Of a stretch of DNA of 64,000 nt, positions 24,841 through 37,136 are shown piece by piece. Numbering within the stretch: the first letter of the stretch is position 1; each line of letters begins with the position of its first letter. The DNA comes from Pycnopodia helianthoides (Eukaryota > Echinodermata > Asteroidea > Forcipulatida > Asteriidae): assembly GCA_032158295.1 (NCBI GenBank), contig CM063248.1, forward strand, positions 18,992,773 through 19,056,772, given 5' to 3'. Both the position numbers and the translations under genes were made by a program. Below the pieces are notes generated by a model. That model was given only the letters and a program-made list of their open reading frames with translations. It did not search any database and was not told the origin of the DNA.

Positions 24841-25010
24841 GTTCTAGTACCGCGGAATAGATTTTCGGAATTCGGGAGACTTCTCAGTTCTGAAAAGAAC
24901 TGTCCTGCTTATTAACTACTACCTGGGCGAGAGGTAGGAAATCGGCCTGGACTAGTGGATCGGGGGACTTCTCGTAATTAGCTGCACTGCCGCGGAGTGA
25001 GTTCTTTTTG
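24841..25010 (+). other. Structured non-coding segment with two hairpins
   Basis: CAGTTCTGAAAAGAACTG at 24885-24902 is a 7 bp stem with a GAAA loop. CTACCT...AGGTAG at 24919-24937 is a second stem. CCGCGGA and GGGAGACTTCTC/GGGGGACTTCTC recur on both sides. It could be part of an unrecognised retroelement or SINE. Confidence 0.4.
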
Positions 25011-26250
25011 GTCGCCAGAAAATAGAGACGATCACACTCATGTGAATTTCAGAGATGTTCATTGATTTGTGTCCCATTTTTTAATCATGAAAGTTCTGTT
25101 CGTTTTCTCTCACGGGAAGAAGAGTAATGGTTCGACGGGTTGAGTTTGAACCCCCTTGCAGGAGGTCGCCGTTCTTTATGACCATCGTAAACGAAACTGT
25201 TTCGAGGCCTCTTCTTCGAGTGTCTGTTGACAACGTTAATGAGGGAGAAGGCTCGTCTTACATAAATAGAGAAATAAACACCCGGCTGCTGGAATTTCAT
25301 TTTTTGTAAGCCTGGCCCGATGGGGTCACCCACGCCCATTTTTCAGAGCCGTGGCATTACGGGTTGTATCCGTGTTTGCAAGTGAACGTTTCCCCGGTGT
25401 GTTTTGGTTTCTTCGTGTTTTTTTTGTGAGTTCGGCTGGGCGATATTTGCGACGTTATCAATTAGAATATCGTCAAGGAATAGATGCTGGTTAATGGGGT
25501 TCGATCGAAATGAGCATCGATTTTAATGGTCTCCAAATGCTATCTTCTGTACCGTGACATTATTTTCAGATGGAAATATTATTTTCAATCAGAAACCTAT
25601 CCTCACCGGTCCCCCTAACAAAGGACAAAAAAACAAACAAAAACAAACAAACAAACAAGCAAACAAACAATCAAAATAACAACAGGTACAACATAAAACG
25701 AATAGCAACATCTAATCAAAGGCCTTAATATAAATTGAATAAAAAACAACGAGCAAACAAGCAACCTCTATAACAGATCATTAAAAAATGGAGAGCTGCC
25801 ATCCTTTTGAACCCAGTCTATAGGTGATCGTTGTGTGACGAGCTCGTCCATTGATGACGCTTCCATTGACGATTTTCATCAGCTGTTTCATGGATGGCGC
25901 TAAAATTACTTTTAATTCGCGTTATTCCAAAAGTGCATCCGTTCGCATCATGACTCATGAATCTGCCTTAAAATTAAGAAAGAAGAAGAAAATTTCAATC
26001 AACAGTATAAATAGAGTGGATGATACATTCAAGTTTACGGGCAAGTTCAGTTTGCCCGGTGAAATCCTATAGCCCAAAGCTTTCGGTTTGTGCTCGTGAG
26101 TTGACGTCCGTTCTAAACACTGATAGTGTTTAATTTAGCCGATTGTCGTTGAGCATTGTTTGCACGGTGAAGAAGCAAACTCCAGGCGGGGGCTTTGGTC
26201 TGGAGTCGAACCCACAACCATGTACTGCATGTAGATGACGTGGTCTCACG
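25011..26250. other. Intergenic, nothing recognised
   Basis: An AAAC microsatellite lies at about 25630-25670. A B-box-like GGGTTCGACTCC occurs on the minus strand near 26200-26215, but no full tRNA or SINE could be built. Confidence 0.35.
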
Positions 26251-26528
26251 AGTGACCTTGCACATTACAGGGCCTTTCTGGCAGGCAAGATACTAAACTG
26301 GGACATTTCACATTTTGCGTCGTAATTGCCACATTAAAATCAAGAGTTATAAAAGTAACAGCTGAACAAGTTTTGAGAAGTGCCGCCTTTCTTCATAACA
26401 AAAGTTGATAAAATGTAATGTTTTGAGCTGTGCACAAATCCATTGAGCTGTGCACAAAGCGTGCCTGCACGAAGTCCACGGTCTGTGGCTCCTTTGTTAA
26501 CATGCGATGTCACTGGTTACATGGTCTC
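26251..26528 (-). repeat. Family F repeat, copy 2
   Basis: Reverse copy carrying GTGACCTTGCACATTACAGG, CTTCATAACAAAAGTTGATA, GAAGTCCACGGTCTGTGGCT and TGGTTACATGGTC, in the family order. Confidence 0.7.
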
Positions 26529-28959
26529 TATGACATTACTAACAACAACAACAACAACACCCAGCAACTAGACTAACGTTTTTGTTCAAACAAAAACAAG
26601 GTGTTCGGAAGACACATGATTAGACACAAATTACCAAAGCTGGTGAAATACAAGGAGAACATTGGTAGACATTATTGTCTTTAAAGTAAATAATGATATG
26701 CGTGAAATTAATTGTGGCTCTAAGTATTTGCTTTTTGAAATAAAGCTTATTTCAAAACATTATAACTTTATCTTCCAGTTTGAACCGGAAGTCAATGTCA
26801 AAAAAAAACACTGCCAAAAATGAAACAGCGAAAAGCTCCGTTGCCCTCAACTGATTTACAACTCATACGCAATGCCTAATCATGCACAACCATGTGTTGC
26901 AGAACGACACAACAGCAATACCAGCATGATGCCCGAATGTTTATTAAGCTTTCCGACCTCTGTAAGGGCGTAAGCCACGCCCCCTCCTATGAAAACACCA
27001 AACCTGCTGCTTGGTATACAAAACACTCAGACTCGTCACGAACCTGTATGTTGTTGATTGTGACACCGTTTTGTGAAGAAACAGTATTTTCATAATGTTG
27101 CTGTTTGAGCAGAGAAAGGACGATTGAGAAAAATCTGCTACGTTTGTACTTGTTACACCGGGCTTTTTATGCGTGCGCATCCAAGGAAAATGATTAATGG
27201 CCTGCAGTTGGTGTCATTCGAGGTTATTTTAAAAAACAAGTTGGGGCTTTTGACGTCGACCTAATTACTCATCAAAAGAAAATATGTATGCAGCCTTCAT
27301 GTTGTGAATGGCCTTTGTTCAGGCTGGGAAATGAGAGTTTATATAGAATGGCGCATCCCTGACTGAAGGAACAACCTGATGAAAAATACCATATTTCCAA
27401 CAAGTGTTGGTGACTCACACGAAGAGGGAGACCTTGTAATATCGGCTTCCGAAGTGCTGGGATTTTTTTTTGTTAGCAGGAGACTTCGCAGTGGGCTTGG
27501 CTGAACACACAAAGTTTGGAACGTGCCCCAACCCCTGCAGCCTTTTTTTGTGGACGTGGTCAGAGTCTTCGGGTTTCATCACAACCAGCGTTTTTTTTTT
27601 GTGATCTGGTGAATTTCCTTCTTTTTTGTTGAAGTCGTCAGAATCAATCTGTGCTGTTTTGCATGAGGGGGGCTGAAACCGGAGCGAGCAATACCTGCGG
27701 GAACGAACTGAGCATGTAGCGTGCTCTGCTGTGGGATGGGCTGACTGTACTGAGAAGTTCCACGGTCACTCTGACGTTGTCAACCCGTAGAGCAAGAACG
27801 ATTCAGCACTCATAAACTTCATTGATACAGACATACCCCATTTTGAAGTCGTCTGAATTCTGTCTGTTCGGTGACTCCAGCAACAGAACCTGTCGACCTT
27901 TGTGGACTTATTTACGAGTGGTAAACTTTCGCGCGCCATCTTGGACCTCTCGTGGATTTATTTAATTAGTAACCCCTGCCCAGTGTTGTGTTTCTAGCCA
28001 GCTATAGCCGCGGAAAGGCGGAAGTCGACCCTAATGATCCTGGGCCGTGTGACCCCCATCTTCACCAAAAGCCGATTATAGTAAAGTGGTCAGGCCAGGA
28101 GAAGTTGCAATCTGCGTATTATACGAGTGCTTGTTGTGTGCTGCAAACTTTTGAATCCCTCGTCAGACACTTTGTCTTTAGTGGAGTGTTTGTACGTGGG
28201 TGCTATAGTATGTTTGGTTTCGATCCCAAGTTTATTGCAGAGTTATGATGGTGTCAGTGCCTTCCTCGTCAATTATTAGTGTCATGTGTGCTCAAGGTGT
28301 TGTTAGTGACTTACCATGTATGCTACGACCGCAGTCTGTCTGAGCCTGCTGCTCTATGGGTCTGAGCATGAGTGACTTGTATTGTGTGCACCGTGACTCG
28401 TACATGGACCAATGATAAAGCCTTTACAACATCGACCACTATAGATTATTTTGATCGATCCATAATATTTCACTTTAAGCGCAGATGGTTTTCTCTATGG
28501 TTGTACACACAGCAGAAGGCCGTTTCTATAAACTGGTTGTACAAATTGTATTCAACTGATGGAATTCACACAAACCAATGAAGCACTTCAATAGGGTTGA
28601 TATCTAAAGTCAACGGATCGCAGCTTGCGATTACATTATTGCTCTATGATTATAGAGCTTGGAGTAATAACTCGTTTCCACGATTATAAATAAACCATGC
28701 GTGCTGCTGACCGGGGCGCGTGAGGCACGCATTTCGACACAGTCTTCGCTCAGTGTAGTGGAACGCCCTGCGTTTGACACGGTGGTTCATCGGTGATCAT
28801 TGTCAATATACACGGGCTTGTGGAATCCCCACAATCACCGCTTCATTAGTAACTCCGGTGTGACTACACTCACAGACGAGGAAACCTGTATTATCTACAA
28901 CTGTAAAGGCTGTGTTATACATTCGTGCTACAGATGTGTGTTGGAACACGCTTTGAACT
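26529..28959. other. Intergenic upstream of the sulfotransferase gene
   Basis: No gene or repeat family recognised. ACA microsatellite near 26543-26558. Any distal promoter or non-coding first exon of the downstream gene would lie here, but none could be assigned. Confidence 0.35.
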
Positions 28960-29131
28960 GGAGTAGTTCACCTTGAAATTGCTGAAAAAGGGATCCTGAA
29001 AATGGCATCAACAAGATAGTATACGAGACATTTCCCTCGCTCGTAGTGAGGAGGAGTTTTGTGTTGGACTCCCCCCGCCGGCCAGACCCCACTCTCTGGC
29101 CCCTCCTGGTGGGCGACGGTCTGTCCCGGCC
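28960..29131 (+). promoter_or_regulatory. Probable 5' UTR / promoter-proximal GC-rich block
   Basis: GC and CpG density rises from about 29040 and stays high through exon 1, unlike the AT-rich surroundings. This is the expected position of the 5' UTR and a CpG-rich promoter. No TATA box or initiator could be assigned, and the transcription start is unknown. Confidence 0.35.
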
Positions 29132-29539
29132 ATGTCGAACAAAACTCTCCGGAATACCCTGACCTGGTTCACGTTTGCCGTTGCTTCTGCCGTGGTGTTC
29201 GCCCTGGGGATTTTTCAGGGGTGGAACCCCAGCTGGCGGACAACGCTGTACGTCTACGAGCACGTTGCACCCGCCACCGCACCGCCCGTCCTGCTCGTCC
29301 GACGCCGGGGAGGTGCCGGACGAGAGGACGGCGGCGGCGCTCGGGGTTCGACTGTCGGCAACAGAGTCCGAGAGCTTCACTCGAAATCACTCGATCCCGG
29401 GTTCGCGTCCAGTGAAGGGCCTTCTGTATTTCGCAGTGATTTCATAGTCAAGGAGAAACGTCGACTTTCGCATCCCGGAACCATACAAACTACGGTGGGA
29501 GATATACGGGACTTTGCCAAGAATGTCTCCAAAACAAAG
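29132..29539 (+). CDS. Carbohydrate sulfotransferase (CHST8-14 family), coding exon 1
   Basis: This exon encodes residues 1-136 of a predicted 437-residue type II Golgi sulfotransferase. The ATG has a G at -3. A hydrophobic segment at about residues 10-28, after a short basic N-terminus, reads as the signal anchor. A low-complexity Pro/Arg/Gly-rich stretch (about residues 45-75) then forms the luminal stem, with a possible N-glycosylation sequon at N131-V-S. The exon ends in phase 0 at AAG|GTAAAT, a good donor; the open frame continues only 24 more codons. The stem shows no recognisable family motif, so exon 1 is tied to the catalytic exon by matching phase, strand, family topology and position. 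A short internal phase-0 exon in the large intron cannot be excluded, nor can an upstream non-coding exon. The exon is much richer in GC and CpG than its surroundings, which suits a promoter-proximal first coding exon. Confidence 0.8.
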
Positions 29540-31419
29540 GTAAATGTCGGGTGGTTCACTCTTCCAAAATTCTGTCTTAATAGTAAACGAAGAGGATGTT
29601 GTGTTATTAAATAATATGTAAAAGCTTGTTAATCGCTGGTGTTAACTACTTTTTAAACTTTAAAGGTGTGCAATCATGTCTTGCTATTCGTTGATAGAGT
29701 GCCAAAACCTGGCTCGCTGCAGGCCCCAGGGGTCAAGGCCTATAGCTGCCGAGTCTCCGGGCCGCGAATGTTGCCGCAAGGTTCAATTTTGTTGGGGAAG
29801 AGTAAATCGATTCGTAAGTTTTCAAAGAAGCCTAACCTGTACCTTTGTTCGGCTGTCATGGCCCTATTTTAGATCGATTTTTATTATAGTCGCCAATGAT
29901 TAGATCGATGTTAATAGAGAGCCATAACATTAACAGCACAACAGGGTGGGCTAAAAAAAAAGCCTATTGTTTTCTCATTTCAAGATACCTTCAACGGTTT
30001 CGAAGCGTTCAAAAACAAACTTAACCCGATCATTCTTCATTATACTGTATCAATATTGTTAGTACATAGTAGCATTTGAAGTACATAGACTTTTTGTCCA
30101 GTCAATACATTCCTCAAAAGAGGTATGTGCTGACATATCTTACTTAATATTCCCTCTTAACCACATCGTACATACTGTTACGCTCATATCAGATATGCCA
30201 TGATATCCTAAGCTGGACCATGCCACACGTCATAGAGGGGGGGGGGTGTCAATCACCATGGGTTGCTTTGGTTATAGAAGGGGCAGGACAAACCTTACTA
30301 GCATCCTTTGTGCACAAAATCGGTCTTTCAACTTTCAACGCTAGATGAAACCAAATTATAAAACTTAATTAGTTAAGCAAACATACAGATGAGCTTAAAT
30401 TAAGCCACAGGCAATACCTAGACTTGTAAACAACACACTGAGATAAAGAATCGCAGAGAAAATGCATAACAAACCCTCTCAACGTATGGAAAATGATGGT
30501 CAGTGGGCACGTTAGTCCTAAAAAAACAAGTGCCTGGTGTTACGTCATTATGTACCGTCTCTTTATTCTTAAAGGTAGATAACATAATTTGCAGAAATGA
30601 TACACGGACTGGCAAATATAAACAGTTCGCTGTAACGATATTTCAGATTAGACCCTCTCCCCAAAAATCCGCATTTTCTCTCTAAAAAAAATACATCAGT
30701 TATACCATACCATAGAGCAAGGACAGAGAACCAATGATGTGATTTCTCTTTAATGATGGTACGGTGTGAATTAAATTCCAAACTCTCCAGTGTGTTCTGG
30801 TGAGCAGATGTCCTGTGGTTCAATGTACCGTGCATGGCCTTTGGAAGAGCACACTGAGTTTAAACCCTCTAGTTTTCAATAAACACATTGAACCATGGAG
30901 GGAAAAATATTGAACCATCGTGTGAACGTTTCATGACTTATTTTCACACCTTACTGAAAACAACGCTGGAAGCGGTGTGTGTTTTGTCAAGGTATTTTGG
31001 TTCACGGGCTCGTTTCGCGTGGTCATTTCGATCGCAACAATCCAAATAGTCAATCGGAATCGATTATTAGATAATAATGGGATCTCCGTCCTCTGCCCGT
31101 GAAGGTACTTCGGGCGGCGTTGAGGATCGGTACACCTGAGAAATTGACAATCAGTGAGCTTTCAGATATAAAACTAATCAGTTTTTGTGGTGCTTGTTGC
31201 CAGTTTCAGTATTTTACTTCCTTGTTAACATTTCTAATCGGGGGAAAACACCCTCTCGGCTCACAAGAACAGAAACTGAACCACCAGGAAAGAACACAAC
31301 AGAAACGAAGAAGTAAAAGCAAAACATGTATCGGGTTATTCTTTGGTTTTACACATACACCGATGTACATGTATGTAAAGCACTGCATACTCAATACTTT
31401 CCCGAGTGACGAGTCCTGT

Positions 31420-31545
31420 GAATATTGTGAAACAAAACCCACAGGCATTATTACACGGGGGGAATCGGACCCGCGACCTTTGCCCCTCTGGTATCGGGTT
31501 GTTGCAAGGAAGCTTTGTTGCGACCGCTGGCCTGGTCATTATTCA
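31420..31545 (-). repeat. Possible tRNA-derived SINE head
   Basis: On the minus strand, a B-box-like GGTCCGATTCC (31461-31471) lies about 50 bp after an A-box-like GGCCAGCGGTCG (31521-31532). The spacing and the poor anticodon arm argue against a functional tRNA. Confidence 0.4.
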
Positions 31546-31910
31546 GACCCTTCCATACCGGTTTTTTAGAATATTGGCCTCGGGGCATAGATGTTTGTGT
31601 GGTCCCCCCCCCCATATATTTAACATATAGATTTGCCCGTTTCCTTAATCACCCTAATCACCCATCACAATAAACCTGCATGTTTTGTTCTGAGTCCTTC
31701 CTCTTTGTTCTGTTCGACCACACAGAGTCTGTGGTTGGACTGAGTATAGAGCAAGATGGACTGAGCATGTACATGTAGGTACATGTAGTATAGGGACACT
31801 GCACTAGTAAACTGACTATGCCTAACAATGGCATCATGCATAACCTCGATAATAAGACAAAACATTTTGAGTGCTTTTCATTTTGTAGTAACATGGAGGA
31901 AGATATTATA

Positions 31911-32115
31911 GACCATTGTAACCTTTGACATCACATACGTTTACAAAAGAGATAAATCTTATTTGTTTAGGGAGATTGCAGAGTCTGGAGATTATGGAGA
32001 TATAACTGTTATAACTCTTGAATGTATGTGGAAGTTATGACACAATGTAAAACTTCCCATAGATGTCTCAGGAATGTACAAGGTCACCCTTTCTGTAAAC
32101 AAAGGTTACAATGTA
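31911..32115 (+). repeat. Family F repeat, copy 3 (internally deleted)
   Basis: Starts GACCATTGTAACCTTTGACA and ends CTGTAAACAAAGGTTACAAT. The middle block with CTGGACTTCCTGCAG is missing. Confidence 0.7.
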
Positions 32116-32273
32116 CCACTGGTAGCGTTTTGTTGAATCAGTGAATTTCAAACATAAACTCCTGATCTTTCGCTGGAAGAATGACAACCGCGGTTGAATC
32201 GGGTCTTGTGGTTTGTCATCTCCTCTCATGCAATGCGGGTTATCTCATCCTAGCACTTGTTTCCTGTACACTA

Positions 32274-32606
32274 TTGGTAAGATCGAAAAACACAAATGTT
32301 CACAGATTCACACATAACTTACATGATTAAAAGTAAGGAAAGATAGACAGGTTTCCTTAAAATATTTCTGCCTAAAATGCTATCGTTTCTGAGAAATGAG
32401 TAAAACAATAGTTTTTATCACGCGTGAGAAAAACTCGACGTTTGAAAAGACAGAAAACACTAAGGTCTCTTTTCACTATTTTCTCGTGACCTCGATGACC
32501 AATTGAGCTCAAACTTTCACAGGTTTGTCTGTACATGCATATGTTGAATCACACAAAATGTGGACACTGATTTTGAACTGTTACCAAAAGTGTACAATAC
32601 CTTTAA
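32274..32606 (-). mobile_element. TTAA-type MITE, family A copy 3
   Basis: Left end CTGTACACTATTGGTAAGAT, right end TTACCAAAAGTGTACAATAC before TTAA at 32603-32606. The left TTAA is lost. The central ATCGCGCGCGAT is altered to ATCACGCGTGA. Confidence 0.8.
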
Positions 32607-33383
32607 GGGCCCAGATGGCAAGATGAGCCATCGCGTGGGATTTTCAGGAGCATTTTTAATAAAGGAATGGGTCAATATTGGCATTTCGAAAGCACAGGAT
32701 CGGTCACGATCGAAATATAAAACTATATCAGTTTCAAGGGGTAACTCTCGTTAATGTTCATTGTAGTCGCGGATTCCAGTTAACCGTAGAGGGAGGTGTT
32801 AATTTATGAAATCGCATATAAACCATGACAATTAGCTAGGAACATTTCAACATAATTATCTGCGAGCGTTATTGAGAGCTCAGCTTACAAAAATGACATG
32901 TTTAGCGAAATTTATTTTATAAAATTTATGTTAATTATTTTAAACGACCGTATCCTCTAGTTTTTAAACAAAAATACCATTCATTGTAGACAATTGAACG
33001 CACGTTATTCTTGCAAATTACTGCTTGGTTTGTCTTTGCAGGACAAGTTTAATGTAACGTTTTATGTTTTTAATAGTTGTGAGTAATGGCATTGAAGAGG
33101 TTTGTTTGTTTGTTGTTTTGTTGCTGGTAGAACTCGACGGTTGGCTCTCTGGTGAAATGTCTTTGAAAATTGACATAAGCGCTCCCTTGCTCACGTTCCA
33201 ACAAGTTAACATTCACTGCCCCGGTTTGTTCATGCTTCTCGTCTGGCCTTTATTGGAACAAAGAAACATATTTGATGTATTAATTGAAAATGACTTTCGT
33301 TTGAAGAGGACATCACTTACGAAGAGAAAACAAAATCACAGGACGATGGCGCGAGTTTCAACTGTACGGCAAGTTTAAAACCA
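32607..33383. other. Intronic, nothing recognised
   Basis: A 104-codon plus-strand frame (33064-33378) has no recognisable domain and no convincing splice sites. Confidence 0.35.
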
Positions 33384-33655
33384 TGTTACCTTTGTTTACA
33401 GAGTGGTGACCTTGTACATTTTTTGTCATAATTTTCACATAAATCCAAGACTTACAAAAGCAACAGCTGTACAGCTTTTGAGATGTTCCCCCTTTCTTCA
33501 TATCAAAAGTTGAGAAAAATCAGACAGTGCAATCTCCATAAAACATCAGATTTGTTGTTATCTTCCATTGAGCTGTGTACAAGCTGTGCCTGTATGAAGT
33601 CCAGGCTCCGTGGCTCTTTTGTAAAAATGTGATGTCACAGGTCACATGGTCTATA
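33384..33655 (-). repeat. Family F repeat, copy 4
   Basis: Reverse copy from GTTACCTTTGTTTACA to GTGATGTCACAGGTCACATG, with TATGAAGTCCAGGCTCCGTG internally. Confidence 0.7.
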
Positions 33656-33981
33656 GATCGAAAACCGGCAGTGCCTGCTCGTGCAATAAATCAGTTTGTG
33701 CCTGGCCCGAACCATTCCTGCTCGTTTTGACGTACACACCGTAGATGTTGGCTCCTTCTTTATCACTCAACATCTGACTTATCAAAACAATGATTTGGAA
33801 AACATTCCATCGGGATGGTTGGCGTTTGTTCAATTTTTTAAAGGCCGTGACCATCGTCAGTAAATAAGCCAAAACATTCTCCACTCTAAAGTTTGATGGA
33901 CTGAAGGAAAGATTTAGGACCAACCATTAAAAGGGCCTACCCGAGATAAATTGGGTTGCTCAAAGTTTGACGTGGGATTAT

Positions 33982-34460
33982 AGCACATGTACAACGTTGG
34001 TAAATTTCAAAGACCAGGGGTCGAGTTCACAAAACCCTTCCTAACTTAGGACTATAGTCCTAGGCAATGCATAAGAGATAGGACTAGTCCTGAGTATAGG
34101 AATAGTACTTAGGACTAGTCCTATCTCTTAGCATTGCCTAGGACTAGTCCTAAGTTAGGAAGAGTTTTGTGAAATCGACCACTGTATTCGCACTTAATGT
34201 GACCCAACGTACACATGAAATAACAAACCTGTAAAATGTCAAGCCAAATCAGTCTCCGGAGTCATGAGAAAACAGTGAAAACCCCATGGTATGTTTTCAC
34301 TGTTTTCAAACATCAGGTGTTGGACACGTGTGATGAAGAACCCATTTCCTTAACTATTTTCAGGGGAAGTTAACCACCATGGCCATCTCTATAAAGTTAT
34401 GTGCAAATCTGTGAGCATTTTTTATTTTTCAATCTTACCAATGCTGTACACGCCCTTTAA
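33982..34460 (+). mobile_element. TTAA-type MITE, family B copy 2, with nested foldback
   Basis: Left GCACATGTACAACGTTGGTA, right TTACCAATGCTGTACACGCC then TTAA at 34457-34460. A separate palindromic element (34019-34180) interrupts it near the left end. Confidence 0.75.
34019..34180. mobile_element. Long palindromic foldback element
   Basis: About 162 bp, almost entirely self-complementary. GGTCGAGTTCACAAAAC at the left is mirrored by GTTTTGTGAAATCGACC at the right, with CCTAACTTAGGACT and TAGGACTAGTCC repeats inside. Inserted in a family B MITE. Confidence 0.85.
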
Positions 34461-34931
34461 GAATAAAGCACGAAACATCATCACTTATTGATTTATTTCT
34501 TGTTTATCCGGGGAAATGCTTTCAGCATAAAAAACTGTTTTTCAAAGGTGGCTTCTGAATTGTATCATCTTGGATGGAAATGGGGGGTGGGGTGGGGGGG
34601 GGGTGGGTGGAGACCCAGACCAGCAAGCCAGTTTTCAGGAGTGTTCACACTCGTCACACTCTCATCCCTGACTTGTTCCTGTGTGTCACGGTGTCGTGCC
34701 ATCCTTGAGACGTCCACCTCGAAATTTCGTATTGAAAGCAAACATTCTGTCATTCTGTCAGGCTGGTTGCATATCCTCCTTCACCATAAATAGCTGGATT
34801 GTAAACACCAGCCTTCCCTTTCCTTTTTGACGAGGTAAATATTAATCTGTTTTTAATATTTACTAAGATGTATATGGCTATGAGTTTACCAGGAACATGT
34901 ATGTGGAAGCGAATAATACGATACCTCGTGT

Positions 34932-35279
34932 TTAAAGGCAGGGTATACTTTTGGTAATTGTCAAAGACCAGTGTTCTCATTTAGTGTATTCCAAGTTTTC
35001 AACATATGCATACAATAACAAAACTGTGAAAATTTGGTCATCGAAGTTGCAAGAAAATAATGAAATACAAAAACACCCTTGTGGCATAGTGTGCTTTCTA
35101 TTGCCTGAGAAAAGCATCATGTCTGAAGCCTTTCTCAGATTCAAATATTTCAGTGAGAAATTACCTCTTTCTCAAAAACTATATTACTTAGTATCAGCAG
35201 CTCTCGGATGCTCCTACCAAGTACGTTTTTGTGGTAATGTATTTCTTGAGTAATTACAGAAACAATCCACTGCCTTTAA
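34932..35279 (+). mobile_element. TTAA-type MITE, family C copy 4
   Basis: TTAA at 34932-34935 and 35276-35279. Starts AGGCAGGGTATACTTTTGGT and ends AACAATCCACTGCCT. Intact, about 340 bp. Confidence 0.85.
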
Positions 35280-35965
35280 AGAGGGGCTCCAAGGTCAAAT
35301 TAGATAGAGTCCCGGTGATATTTGGGGGAAAGTCTCCAACCTCACGTTAAAATGGTGCTTAAAATGCCATTTTATTTGATAATCTTCCATATCGAAATTT
35401 GAAACGTGACGTCATTGACCGTCAAGAGAACAAATGAGTGTACATTTGAGAACAGTTTTTTGTGCTAGTCAAGATAGCTTTGACCAAGGCGTTGGAGATT
35501 AATTTGGTCTTCATTTATTTATTTGTTTTCTTTGCGCCGCACAACGGCCGCCAGAGTTAGCGTGCCTTGTTTTCACAAGGCTATAGTCAAGAGGACAAAT
35601 TCGATGCCGTTTTCATTGAATATCATCAAAATTCAGAAATGAACTAAACAATTATGTTTGTACTAAAACGTACAGACCAAAATGTGACGCCATCGAACGT
35701 TTTGGGATTTCGACAGAAATTGTACTAGAAGGGTATCACTCACGGTGGCATTTTTACATCTTTTTAACGTAAGATTAGAGATTTGTTAATTGGTTTTCAG
35801 CTTCAAAATGACTCTATCTATTTGAGCATGAGTGCATCACTAAACTGAATTTGGCCTTGGAGACTCTCTTTAAAGGTCAAGTTTAATAACCATTGTCTTG
35901 TTGAGGAGCGAATTAAGTCCCATCCGCTATAGTTTTCAATAAACATACCATACATGTACACATCA
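35280..35965. other. Intronic, nothing recognised
   Basis: No coding or repeat assignment. Confidence 0.35.
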
Positions 35966-36158
35966 TAGAGCAAGTTCGGGTTGGCGACTAGAGTGACTAG
36001 ACTTACTAGAAACCATAGAGCACAGGGAGATTGACTAGCTCGACCATGCACTACTGGAGCGTAATGGTCGATCTAGTAAATTCGAGAGCTACGTCACACA
36101 CTGTCACACTGTTTCTGGTTAGTCTAATCACTCGAGTCGCCCACCCGAACTTGCTCAT
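35966..36158. mobile_element. Foldback element with arms of about 35 bp
   Basis: GAGCAAGTTCGGGTTGGCGA at the left is mirrored by CGCCCACCCGAACTTGCTC at the right. ACTAGAGTGACTAGAC pairs with GTCTAATCACTCGAGT. The loop is about 110 bp. Non-coding. Confidence 0.75.
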
Positions 36159-36859
36159 ATTGATACGAGAACATTTTCATCAAGTTTGGTGATCATGTTA
36201 AACAGACAATTGGGGCAATCAAAATAAGCAATGTAGGTTTGTCGCTCAGTGTGTGTCAAACAGGATTGTTTCTCCGTGTGGTTAGATACTGTTGCGAAAC
36301 TTGGCAAACGGTGAGTTTGGTAGAAAGCGACCAGCCGTTTTCTCCCCGGTATTTATCGATCATGCATGTTGTCCTTTAATGCAGCTAGACAAGTCAAATG
36401 AGGTCTGTATTTCTGGGTAATACAGGAACAATGTAGTATATCGCATTTCCTTATGGGAGAGATCAGTGTCGTTGGGAAGGGAGAGCATCGTGGCAGATGA
36501 ACAAGTTTATTTCATTATTGACGACTTGAGGATTGAAGAAGAAAATAAACCACCCACAATGCAACAGCTATATTTTGTACTAAAGAAGGAAATATCGGGG
36601 GAGTTGTGTAATGATGTAATCAAGATGTGGACATGACAATACTGTGTTCTTGGGACCATGGAACCCCTGCTCTATTTTCCTCGTGTGAAAAGAGCTTTTG
36701 TGGTGTTGATTTATAGGTTCTGTCTTGACCGTTCTTGGAAGGGATTTGTTAAGAGAGATATGATCTTAATCCGCTTTGAAGGTCCCTTGATTACGATTGT
36801 TAGAATTGAGATAGGATCATCCCTTGCATTGCAAATAGATTAGATTGGCGGATGTGGAT

Positions 36860-36990
36860 AAAGTTCATGCGATCAAACGGTTTATTAAACAATAGGGGTC
36901 CCAAAATGGAGCCCTGCGGAGTCCCGTGCATGCTCTCAAGACAATATGCGCGCGTAGTGTCGTTCTTTACATCGACTGATCAATTGCATA
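36860..36990 (-). pseudogene. Non-LTR reverse-transcriptase fragment
   Basis: Minus-strand translation contains HGTPQGSILGPLLFN (36884-36928), the conserved palm motif of Jockey/CR1/L2-type reverse transcriptases, preceded in frame by RAYCLESM. The usual YINDL and FADD motifs do not follow, and the frame stops within about 100 bp, so this is a short relic. Confidence 0.65.
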
Positions 36991-37001
36991 AGAATGCTGG
37001 T

Positions 37002-37136
37002 CTCAGCCTACTGCTCTAAAGGCTTCGGTAGTCGTGAGAGCAGTAGCCTCGTGCGGAGCACCAGTTTCGCAAGATAGTTGCGACAGAGCCGTTTCGCTAT
37101 CACTGCGTCAGACACTTTAACGACTTGTCCACAAGT
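37002..37136 (-). mobile_element. Family H element, copy 2 (empty TTAA site)
   Basis: Contains AGCAGTAGCCTCGTGCGGAG and ends in a single TTAA (37117-37120) followed by CGACTTGTCCACAAGTC. This is the unfilled equivalent of the site occupied at 14776. Confidence 0.65.

Noticed and set aside
24841..25010. Hammerhead ribozyme
   Set aside because: The CUGANGA core is absent.
29666..29903. Possible second exon just after exon 1
   Set aside because: No pyrimidine-rich acceptor and no family similarity in any frame.
31420..31545. Functional tRNA gene
   Set aside because: Box-like motifs exist but the arms do not fold; a SINE head is the better reading.
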